A stretch of DNA of 64,000 bases from Lichenihabitans psoromatis (GTDB lineage: Bacteria > Pseudomonadota > Alphaproteobacteria > Rhizobiales > Beijerinckiaceae), in NCBI RefSeq assembly GCF_004323635.1, contig NZ_CP036515.1:2667501-2731500 (forward strand). Reading direction: 5' to 3'. Numbering within the stretch: the first letter of the stretch is position 1; each line of letters opens with the position of its first letter. The position numbers and the translations under genes were made by a program. This document shows, piece after piece, positions 8,970 to 15,755 of this stretch. The notes below the pieces were generated by a model. The model saw only the letters and a list, made by a program, of their open reading frames with translations, was not told the origin of the DNA and ran no database searches.

Positions 8970-9335
8970 AGCAAGCGCCCTAACGGCAGTTTCGGTCGCG
9001 TGTCGGATCGCGCGCCAGCGCTCGTACTCCTGCCGTGCATCGGCGAGCGCGCGATGGGCGGGCGGACCTTCCGCTTGTCCGTCCCGCGCAGCCCCCGCAA
9101 GCACCTCGTTGAGGATGCTGTTCTGCTGGCCGGGCGACAAGCCCGCGGCTCGGCATGTCTCGATCACCACGCGCCGTTGTGCCTCGTCCGTATCCTGCAA
9201 CCGCAGAGCATGGCGAGGCAGATCGGCGGCGCGCAGCAGCCGGCTGAGCCACTGCCCGTCCCAGGACGGTGCGCTCGCATAGAGCGTGTGGCCCGTCAGA
9301 CACGCGATCATCCTCCTTCCGACCACGCCACTCAG
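8946..9335 (-). pseudogene. DnaQ-like 3'-5' exonuclease, C-terminal fragment (split by IS)
   Basis: 129 codons plus stop, reading from the IS end at 9335 down to a TAA at 8946, and overlapping the convergent oxidoreductase gene by 24 bases. It contains GHTLYASAPSWDGQWL (ExoII-like region) and HRALADARQEYERW, the HxxxxD ExoIII motif of DEDDh exonucleases. The N-terminal DxE motif is on the other side of the insertion at 10614-10814. Without it this fragment lacks a catalytic residue pair, so the gene is almost certainly inactive. Confidence 0.85.
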
Positions 9336-9360
9336 TGATCGTCCCCCCTTGAAGTGGTCC
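9336..9360. repeat. Left terminal inverted repeat of the IS
   Basis: Starts TGATCG, followed by a C-run, and ends GTGGTCC. It pairs with the right end at 10589-10613 over most positions when one gap is allowed. Confidence 0.75.
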
Positions 9361-9398
9361 ATCCCGATGTATGGCTTTCGAGCCTGGAGGATGGATCG

Positions 9399-9674
9399 AT
9401 GGGAAGACGACCGAAGCCTGAAGAGATCGTGAGCAAGCTGCGTCAGGTCGACGTGTTGGTCTCACAGGGGAAGACCGTTGCGGACTCGGTTCGCTCGATC
9501 GGGGTGACCGAGGTCACCTACTACCGGTGGCGGAAGGAGTTCGGCGGCTTGAAGCTTGACCAGGTCAAGCGCCTGAAGGAGCTGGAGACGGAGAACATGC
9601 GGCTTCGCAAGGCGATCGCCGACCTCACGCTCGACAAGCTGATTCTGAAGGAGGCGGCCTCGGGAAACTTCTGA
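9399..9674 (+). CDS. IS3-family transposase OrfA
   Basis: 91 residues with a helix-turn-helix (KTVADSVRSIGVTEVTYYRW) and a leucine-zipper-like tail (VKRLKELETENMRLRKAIADL), the DNA-binding and dimerisation parts of the IS3 transposase. The ATG at 9399 gives the usual MGRRPKPEEIV start; an in-frame ATG at 9354 lies within the terminal repeat and is unlikely. The stop at 9672-9674 follows the slippery heptamer GGGAAAC (9662-9668), so part of translation should continue into OrfB. Confidence 0.9.
   Translation: MGRRPKPEEIVSKLRQVDVLVSQGKTVADSVRSIGVTEVTYYRWRKEFGGLKLDQVKRLKELETENMRLRKAIADLTLDKLILKEAASGNF
9662..9668 (+). promoter_or_regulatory. Programmed -1 frameshift site GGGAAAC
   Basis: In the orfA frame the heptamer reads G GGA AAC, the canonical X XXY YYZ phase. 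Slipping back one base gives GGG AAA and continues with CTT CTG AGC into the orfB frame without meeting a stop. The orfA stop lies two codons later. This would produce the fused OrfAB transposase. Confidence 0.75.
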
Positions 9675-9706
9675 GCCCCGCGCGCCGGCGCGTCTGCATC
9701 GAGCAT

Positions 9707-10579
9707 GTGCGACAGCATTTGCCTGTCTCCGAGCGCCGCGTCTGTGCGGCGCTCGGTCAGCACCGCTCGACGCAGCGCAAGGCGCCGCGGGGCTTTGACG
9801 ACGAAGAGGCGTTGACGGGCGACATCATCGAGCTGGCGCGGCAGTACGGCCGCTACGGCTATCGCAAGATCGCGGCGTTGCTGCGCGATGCCGGGTGGCT
9901 GGTAAACGACAAGCGGGTCGAGCGCATCTGGCGATGCGAAGGGCTGAAGGTGCCGGCCAAGCAGCCGAAGAAGGGACGTCTCTGGCTCAACGACGGCTCC
10001 TGCATTCGCCTCCGGCCCGAGCACCGCGATCACGTCTGGTCGTACGACTTTGTCGAGGATCGCACGCATGACGGCCGCAAGTTCAGGACCCTCAATGTCG
10101 TCGACGAGTTCACCCGGGAGTGCCTGGCCATCCGGGTCGCGCGCAAGCTCAACTCGACCGACGTCATTGACGTTCTGTCCGACCTGTTCATCCTGCGCGG
10201 CGTGCCTGGTCACATCCGTTCGGACAACGGCCCCGAGTTCATCGCCCAGGCTGTGCAAGACTGGATCACGGCGGTTGGAGCAAAGACCGCCTATATTGCC
10301 CCAGGCAGCCCGTGGGAGAACGGCTACGTCGAGTCGTTCAACGCTCGCTTCCGAGACGAGCTGCTCGACGGAGAGATCTTCTACTCGCTCAAGGAAGCTC
10401 AGGTCATCATCGAAAGCTGGAGAAGGCATTACAATACTGTGCGCCCGCACGGATCAATCGGCTACAAGCCCCCGGCGCCGGAGGTCTTCGTGCCCGCCTT
10501 CGCCGCATGGCCGGCTGCGAAACCCCGACCATCTCCGCCGGCCATGCTCAGGGTGGCGCCCAGGCCGACCATGAACTAA
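9707..10579 (+). CDS. IS3-family transposase OrfB (DDE catalytic part)
   Basis: 290 residues from the ATG, though the working product is probably OrfAB made by frameshift at 9668. An HTH_21-like segment (YGRYGYRKIAALLRDAGW) precedes the rve integrase core. The DDE triad is visible: D in YDFVED, D in RSDNGPEF, and E in ENGYVESFNARF with the usual spacing of about 35 residues between the last two. The frame is complete and shows no damage. Confidence 0.92.
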   Translation: MRQHLPVSERRVCAALGQHRSTQRKAPRGFDDEEALTGDIIELARQYGRYGYRKIAALLRDAGWLVNDKRVERIWRCEGLKVPAKQPKKGRLWLNDGSCIRLRPEHRDHVWSYDFVEDRTHDGRKFRTLNVVDEFTRECLAIRVARKLNSTDVIDVLSDLFILRGVPGHIRSDNGPEFIAQAVQDWITAVGAKTAYIAPGSPWENGYVESFNARFRDELLDGEIFYSLKEAQVIIESWRRHYNTVRPHGSIGYKPPAPEVFVPAFAAWPAAKPRPSPPAMLRVAPRPTMN

Positions 10580-10588
10580 CAATCAACC

Positions 10589-10613
10589 CGGACCACCCGA
10601 TGGGGGCCGATCA
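10589..10613. repeat. Right terminal inverted repeat of the IS
   Basis: Read on the minus strand it begins TGATCGGCCCCC and contains GTGGTCC, matching the left end. The exonuclease N-terminal fragment runs into it and meets a TGA formed by its first bases. Confidence 0.75.
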
Positions 10614-10814
10614 CGGTTGACCCTCGCTGAGAAGGAGATCGCGCGGGATGCCATGAATGGCTTCCGCGTCGCTTGCCCAATCAGTCCAGCCTGGAGCCGG
10701 ACGGATCAGGGTGGCTTCGGAGCTCCCGTCATCGAACACCCAGGCGACTTCGATCGGATAGCTTTTCTTGCCGAGCGACGAAGCCTCGAAGTCCAGGAAC
10801 GCGATCCGGCTCAT
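10614..10814 (-). pseudogene. DnaQ-like 3'-5' exonuclease, N-terminal fragment (split by IS)
   Basis: 67 codons from the ATG at 10814 to the IS boundary. It holds FLDFEASSLG, the ExoI motif with the catalytic D and E, and IEVAWV. Its ATG overlaps the stop of the upstream PAP2 gene (ATGA), so the two were translationally coupled. It reads directly into a TGA made by the IS end. Joined to 9335-8946 the frame is continuous and gives a 196-residue exonuclease of normal family length. Confidence 0.85.
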
Positions 10815-11491
10815 CCCGGCCTACAGCTTGGCCAGCTATGCCTTGCAGACTGCGGAAACAGCGCGAGGCCCCGGCGCACCATGCTGCGCGCCAGAAGCAG
10901 CGTCACGCTCGTGCCGAGCGCCGCGCCGGCCAGCACGTCGCTCGGGTAATGGGCACTCACCACCACCCGTGAGATGCCGATCGCGACGGCGCAGACCAAC
11001 AAGCCCCAACGCGCGCGCGGCATCATCAACGCAAGTGCGGTCGCGGCCGCGAAAGCGGATGTCGTATGGCCGGACGGGAAGCTGGCAAAATCATTCGGCC
11101 AACTGAACGGATGCAGGGAGAAGGGTCCCAACTGCTCGATGAGCCTTGGTCTCGCCCGGCCGATGATGTGTTTGAGACCCTGGACAGCGAGGCCCGAGGC
11201 CGCGATCGCAAGGAAGAAGAACACGGCTCGCCGTGCCAGCAGAGTCAGCTCCTCCCGTGTGATGCGGCTAGATTCATTCCGGCGAAGCACAAATGCCGCG
11301 AGCGCCACGAGAGCCGATACCAAAAACATGTAGCCGGATGTTCCGAACCAGGTGACGAAGAACCCCGCTTGCACGACCCGTGGCGATAAATGCGCGGCCC
11401 AGATGGCAACCGGTCGATCGATCAGGAAGAGAGCGAGCAGGCAGATCAGAAACAAAACTGACACGATGAGAGTGGATCGCCTGTCGAGCAC
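10811..11491 (-). CDS. PAP2-superfamily membrane phosphatase
   Basis: About 226 residues with several membrane segments and the three-part acid phosphatase signature: KHIIGRARP, PSGHTTSA, and SRVVVSAHYPSDVLAG. Members dephosphorylate lipid phosphates such as undecaprenyl pyrophosphate or phosphatidic acid at the outer face of the membrane. The GTG at 11491 has AAAGG before it; a TTG at 11509 is an alternative. Its stop overlaps the ATG of the broken exonuclease gene, so it headed a two-gene operon. Substrate not known. Confidence 0.85.
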   Translation of the reverse strand: MLDRRSTLIVSVLFLICLLALFLIDRPVAIWAAHLSPRVVQAGFFVTWFGTSGYMFLVSALVALAAFVLRRNESSRITREELTLLARRAVFFFLAIAASGLAVQGLKHIIGRARPRLIEQLGPFSLHPFSWPNDFASFPSGHTTSAFAAATALALMMPRARWGLLVCAVAIGISRVVVSAHYPSDVLAGAALGTSVTLLLARSMVRRGLALFPQSARHSWPSCRPG

Positions 11492-11770
11492 AAAGCCGCC
11501 TTTCTGCAATGCACCTCGTGATTTGAGAGGTGTTGATGAAACGTCGCCTTCTCATCGGCAACATTGAGGCGGCACTGAGGACGGATCTGGCGAGACGCGT
11601 GCAACTCTTCGTGTCGATCGCGACAGCGACGCTGTTTATGGATGCGCGCCGTGTTGGCACATTGCCTAATGTTAATCCATCCCCGCGATCAGATGCCTTG
11701 CGCCGATGCCCCAATCGTCACCACTTGCTGCGTAAGTCGGATAGGCGGCTTCGACGGCAATGGGATCACG

Positions 11771-12715
11771 ATGATGTTTTCGCGCAAGCGTTCGAATGCG
11801 GTGGTGAGGGGCGGCCTTCTGGCGCTTGCACTGCTGGCTGCGGCGCCGGTTGGCATTCATTCGGCCGAGGCGCGCGCCGGCGGCGGGTTCAGCTTCGGCT
11901 CGCGCGGCGCACGGACCTATAGCATGCCGCCGTCCACCGCGACAGCGCCGCGTGCGGCACAGCCATTTCAGCGGACCGAAACCCCAGCCTCCAGCGGCTT
12001 CGCCGCCAATGCGGCTCAACCGCGTCGCTTCGGCGGTTTCGGCACCGGGCTCGCGGCGGGCCTTCTCGGCGCCGGCCTGTTCGGCATGTTGGGCGGTGGC
12101 GGGTTTTTTGGTGGCCTCAACGGCATCGGTTCGCTCTTTGGGCTGCTGTTCCAGTTCGCTTTGATTGCCGGCGTGGTCATGCTGGCGATGCGCTGGTTCC
12201 GCTCGCGCTCTGCAACGCCTTCCATGGCAAGCGGCCCGTCGATGCAGGCCCGCAGCGGGTTCAGCGGCTTCGGAGGCGGCTCGCAGCCGGCTCGACCCGC
12301 CACGGTGCCGTTGGCTGTTCAGCCGCAGGATTTCGCTGCGTTTGAACAAGCCCTGATCGCGATCCAGACCGCCTTCAGCCGTGAGGACACCAATGCGCTG
12401 TCACGGCTGACGACGCCGGAAATCCTGCGCTACTTCGGCGCCGATCTCGACGCGAACCGCGCCCGCGGCGTTCGGAACGACATCGCTGACGTCAAGCTGT
12501 TGCAGGGCGACTTATCCGAAGCTTGGCGGGAGGGGGTAGCCGATTTTGCAACCGTCGCGATGCGCTTCGACGCGCGTGACACGATGGTGGATCGAACCTC
12601 CGGTCGCGTTGTCGACGGCAATCCCAACCAGCGAAGCGAGGTTGCCGAGTTGTGGACGTTCCGTCGAGACAATGGCGGCCCGTGGCTGCTCTCGGCCGTC
12701 CAACAGACGGCCTGA
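11771..12715 (+). CDS. Tim44-like domain membrane protein
   Basis: About 314 residues. A hydrophobic signal near residues 9-30 leads into a low-complexity region rich in Gly, Ala, Pro and Phe, then two hydrophobic, glycine-rich segments and an RSRS stretch. The C-terminal ~140 residues (PQDFAAFEQALIAIQTAF to the end) match the bacterial Tim44-like fold, including LSRLTTPEIL and VAELWTFRRD. Such proteins are found across alphaproteobacteria; their bacterial role is unclear. The ATG at 11771 is chosen because the signal peptide starts there; 11774 is equally possible. Confidence 0.8.
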   Translation: MMFSRKRSNAVVRGGLLALALLAAAPVGIHSAEARAGGGFSFGSRGARTYSMPPSTATAPRAAQPFQRTETPASSGFAANAAQPRRFGGFGTGLAAGLLGAGLFGMLGGGGFFGGLNGIGSLFGLLFQFALIAGVVMLAMRWFRSRSATPSMASGPSMQARSGFSGFGGGSQPARPATVPLAVQPQDFAAFEQALIAIQTAFSREDTNALSRLTTPEILRYFGADLDANRARGVRNDIADVKLLQGDLSEAWREGVADFATVAMRFDARDTMVDRTSGRVVDGNPNQRSEVAELWTFRRDNGGPWLLSAVQQTA

Positions 12716-12753
12716 TCGCCGCAGTGCGCTGCTTGGTTACGCTGGCCGCATGG

Positions 12754-13395
12754 CTATGACGGGATCGACCGCAGGAGAAAGCTCGTCAGAGCTTGAACCT
12801 CGCGGTCGACCGGCTTTCCGGGCGCAAAGGTCGAGACGGGCTTGCCGGCCGCGAACGATCGCACATAGTCGACGTCGTAGCTGAGATAAGGGCTGACGGT
12901 CTCGCCGAGATCGGTGAGCGCATCGCTGATCTGCTGTCCTTCATCCGTCTCGAGATCGACGCGGGTCGGCGCGAGAACCACCTTCAATCGCATATCGGGA
13001 TCGACGCGGCTCGATTCCCTCGCTTTCAGGATCGTCTTCTTGGCCGAGTTCAGATCGAGGCTCGAGGGGCCGCATGGGATCACCACGAGGTCCGAGATCA
13101 GCACGGCTGTCTCGAAAGTAATCCCGAAGCCGGATGGCATGTCGACGATCACGATGTCGCCCGAGGTCTTGAGGACGTTGCGGATCCATAGCGAGACGTT
13201 GCGGAGGCCAACGAGCTCCTGACGCACACTGAAGCCGAGCTTGCGCGGCTCGGCCCATTGCACGGCACAACCTTGCGGGTCGGCATCGACGAGCGTGACT
13301 GACCGCCCGAGTTTGACCAATTCTCCGGCGACGTTGATCGCAAGAGTGGTTTTGCCAACCCCGCCTTTGCTCTGTCCGACCGCGATGACTTGCAT
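12754..13395 (-). CDS. Orphan ParA/MinD-family ATPase
   Basis: 213 residues. A deviant Walker A (SKGGVGKTT, residues 9-17) with the signature lysine, then VDADPQG and a Walker B-like IVIVDMPSGFG. AAGGGT precedes the ATG. There is no ParB gene or parS-like repeat nearby, so this is an orphan ParA, not a partition system. Small orphan ParAs in alphaproteobacteria place chemotaxis clusters, organelles or division proteins. Its cargo is not visible here; neighbours are unrelated enzymes. Confidence 0.85.
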   Translation of the reverse strand: MQVIAVGQSKGGVGKTTLAINVAGELVKLGRSVTLVDADPQGCAVQWAEPRKLGFSVRQELVGLRNVSLWIRNVLKTSGDIVIVDMPSGFGITFETAVLISDLVVIPCGPSSLDLNSAKKTILKARESSRVDPDMRLKVVLAPTRVDLETDEGQQISDALTDLGETVSPYLSYDVDYVRSFAAGKPVSTFAPGKPVDREVQALTSFLLRSIPS

Positions 13396-13518
13396 GGATG
13401 ACCCTTCGTCAACTGCAGCTTCGCTCTGGCTTAGTCTGGGACAAAGCTTTGCCGCAAGTCTGAACCGCGATCGTCCTCACGAGAGTGTTGTGGACCTCCC
13501 GCTGCGCGAGGCCTGATG

Positions 13519-14490
13519 TTAACCGCGCCCGTGCGGGGCGCTGAAATCGAGCAGTGGTCCAAGGGGGACGATGCCGGTCGGATTGATGGTTGGATGGCTC
13601 TCGTAGTAATGATGCTTGATGTGATCGAGGTTAACGGTCGAGCCGAACCCCGGCGTCTGGTAGAGATCGCGCGTGTAGGCGATGAGGTTCGGATAGTCGA
13701 CGATGCGACGCAGGTTGCATTTGAAGTGGCCGATATAGACCGCATCGAAACGAATAAGTGTCGTGAAAAGGCGGATGTCGGCCTCGGTGAGATGCGGCCC
13801 ACAGTGGTAGCGATTGTCCGCCAGCCGTTTATCCAGCCAAGTCAGGGTCTCGAAAAGGGGAGTGACCGCCTCCTCATAGGCGCCCTGTGTGGTTGCAAAC
13901 CCGGCCTTGTAGACGCCGTTGTTCAGCGTGTCGTAGATCCGAGCATTCAAACCATCGATCTCCTCACGGAGGTCGGCGGGGTAGAGATCACCTACCCTTG
14001 CCCCAGCCTCGTCAAAGGCCGTGCCGAGCATGCGAATGATATCGGCTGATTCGTTGTTGACGATCGTGCCGGTCTGGCGATCCCACAAGACCGGAACGGT
14101 GACTCGTCCACTGTAATGCGGGTCGGCCGCCGTGTAGACTTCATGCAGAACCTGCGCGCCATGGATCGGATCGGGGATGACGCCCGGTCCTGGGTGGAAG
14201 GTCCAGCCATCCTGCCGCATCAGCCAGTGCGTGACGGCGATGTCGATGCTGCCCTCGAGCCCTTTGATGGCGCGTGCGATCAAGGTGCGATGGGCCCAGG
14301 GACAGGCCAGGCTGACATAGAGCAGATAGCGGCCTGGTTCGGCCGCGTAGCCCCCCTTGCCGGTGGGGCCGGGGCTGCCGGATGGCGTGATCCAGTGACG
14401 ATAAGCGCTGTCTTTGCGGATGAATCGGCCGCCCGTCGCGCCCGTGTCGTACCATTGATCGTGCCAGACGCCGTCGACCAGAAGTCCCAT
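13519..14490 (-). CDS. Glutathionyl-hydroquinone reductase-like GST (YqjG family)
   Basis: 323 residues from the ATG at 14488-14490; an upstream start is possible but lacks homology-like sequence. The CPWAHR motif in the thioredoxin-like domain holds the catalytic cysteine of Xi-class GSTs, which reduce glutathionyl-hydroquinones. IVNNESADIIRML is also typical. The C-terminal helical domain has the conserved Tyr-rich region (DAVYIGHFKCNLRRIVDYPNL). Length matches the family (~320). Monocistronic, convergent with nothing nearby; regulation not evident. Confidence 0.88.
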   Translation of the reverse strand: MGLLVDGVWHDQWYDTGATGGRFIRKDSAYRHWITPSGSPGPTGKGGYAAEPGRYLLYVSLACPWAHRTLIARAIKGLEGSIDIAVTHWLMRQDGWTFHPGPGVIPDPIHGAQVLHEVYTAADPHYSGRVTVPVLWDRQTGTIVNNESADIIRMLGTAFDEAGARVGDLYPADLREEIDGLNARIYDTLNNGVYKAGFATTQGAYEEAVTPLFETLTWLDKRLADNRYHCGPHLTEADIRLFTTLIRFDAVYIGHFKCNLRRIVDYPNLIAYTRDLYQTPGFGSTVNLDHIKHHYYESHPTINPTGIVPLGPLLDFSAPHGRG

Positions 14491-14568
14491 GGGATGATCC
14501 TTTTTCGTGCACCAGGACAGCACCATGACGACGTTCGTCGAGTCGATCGTTTTCTCGTCGGACCAGGG

Positions 14569-15699
14569 TCAGAGATCGAGATCGAGTTGTGCGGCGGCCA
14601 GTGGTGCCTCATGGCGGAAATTGGAGAGCGACACGCCGAGCAGACGCACGCCCTTTTCGAACGGAACAAGCGCGTCGAGCAGGGCGAAGCTGATCGCCTC
14701 GATCGTGGCCCGGCTCGCGACGGGCGTCGCGACCGAGCGGCTGCGCGTGATCAGCTGAAAGTCGGCATATTTGACCTTCAGGGTCACGGTCGAGCCGCGT
14801 GCGCCGCTGCCCTCGCAATGGCGCCAGACCTTGTCGAAGATCGGCTGCAGATTGTCGCGCATGGCTTCGATCGCGGTGAGATCGCTCGAAAAGGTATTTT
14901 CGGCTCCGACCGATTTGCGAATGCGATCGGCCCGCACCGGCCGATGGTCGATGCCGCGCGCCACCGCGTGATAATACGGGCCGGATTTGCCGAAATGCGC
15001 CTGCAGGAACGCCAGCGTCTGCCGGCGGAGATCCAGCCCCGTCGCAATGCCGAGGCCATTCATCTTAGCGGCTGTGACAGGGCCGACGCCGTGAAACTTA
15101 CCGACCGCCAAGGTCTCGACGAAGCTCGCGCCCATACGCGGCGTGATGACGAAGAGGCCGTCTGGCTTGCGATAGTCGGAGGCGAGCTTGGCTAGAAATT
15201 TGTTGTAGGAGACGCCGGCCGAAGCCGTCAGGCCGGTCGTGGCGCGAATCTTTGACCGGATGTCTTCCGCGATTGCGGTTGCCGAGGCGAGACCCCGCAG
15301 ATTCTCGGTGACATCGAGATAGGCCTCGTCGAGCGACAGAGGCTCGATGACCGGGGTATGTTCGGCGAAGATCTCGCGGATCTGCTGCGAGACCTCCTTA
15401 TAAACCTCAAAACGCGGCTTGACGAAGATCAGGTCGGGGCATTTCCGCCGCGCCGTAACGGATGCCATGGCCGAATGGACCCCGAAGGAACGCGCCTCGT
15501 AGCTCGCGGCCGCCACGACGCCGCGTTCTCGCGATCCGCCGACCGCGACGGGTTTGCCCCGAAGGTCCGGATTATCTCGCTGCTCGACCGACGCGAAAAA
15601 GGCATCCATGTCGACATGAATGATCTTCCGGTGTGGCTCGGCGTCGATTATCTCCGCGGCCGCGTCGCGGGTCGAGGCGGGCTCTCCGACGGCCGTCAT
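14569..15699 (-). CDS. dinB: DNA polymerase IV (Y-family)
   Basis: 376 residues from ATG 15699; a GTG at 15765 in the same frame overlaps the helicase stop and would add 22 residues. The palm begins with HVDMDAFFASVEQ (first catalytic Asp) and SLDEAYLDV carries the second Asp-Glu pair. A helix-hairpin-helix region (GVGPVTAAKMNGLG) and little-finger domain follow. The C terminus ends QLDLDL, which resembles a beta-clamp binding motif. It performs error-prone translesion synthesis. The overlap with uvrD suggests co-transcription; I saw no clear GTTC-N7-GTTC LexA box upstream. Confidence 0.9.
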   Translation of the reverse strand: MTAVGEPASTRDAAAEIIDAEPHRKIIHVDMDAFFASVEQRDNPDLRGKPVAVGGSRERGVVAAASYEARSFGVHSAMASVTARRKCPDLIFVKPRFEVYKEVSQQIREIFAEHTPVIEPLSLDEAYLDVTENLRGLASATAIAEDIRSKIRATTGLTASAGVSYNKFLAKLASDYRKPDGLFVITPRMGASFVETLAVGKFHGVGPVTAAKMNGLGIATGLDLRRQTLAFLQAHFGKSGPYYHAVARGIDHRPVRADRIRKSVGAENTFSSDLTAIEAMRDNLQPIFDKVWRHCEGSGARGSTVTLKVKYADFQLITRSRSVATPVASRATIEAISFALLDALVPFEKGVRLLGVSLSNFRHEAPLAAAQLDLDL

Positions 15700-15755
15700 G
15701 ATGGGCAGGCCGCGCCGAACGCTTCCAGCCTTGTGTGGGGATCGCGCATGGCCCG

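Larger units (their letters stand above)
9336..10613 (+). mobile_element. IS3-family insertion sequence, 1,278 bp
   Basis: Bounded by imperfect inverted repeats: the left end begins TGATCG then a C-run and GTGGTCC; the right end read inward begins TGATCGGCCCCC and also reaches GTGGTCC, with one base of slippage. It carries orfA and orfB in the usual IS3 arrangement joined by a -1 frameshift site; orfA length and orfB motifs suggest the IS407-like group. No matching target duplication is visible beside either end (CAG on the left, CGG on the right). It interrupts an exonuclease gene in the opposite orientation. Both reading frames are intact, so it may still be mobile. Confidence 0.88.

Noticed and set aside
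9331..10620. Target-site duplication flanking the IS
   Set aside because: 3-5 bp flanks on both sides were compared (CTCAG on the left, CGGTT on the right) and do not match.
11512..11532. CACCTC/GAGGTG inverted repeat before the PAP2 gene as a translational switch
   Set aside because: The sequestered site is only 2-4 bases from a TTG start that may not be used, and the loop is long; evidence too thin.
11530..11922. Short frame with a start upstream of the Tim44-like gene
   Set aside because: Overlaps the Tim44-like signal peptide in another frame and has no conserved features.
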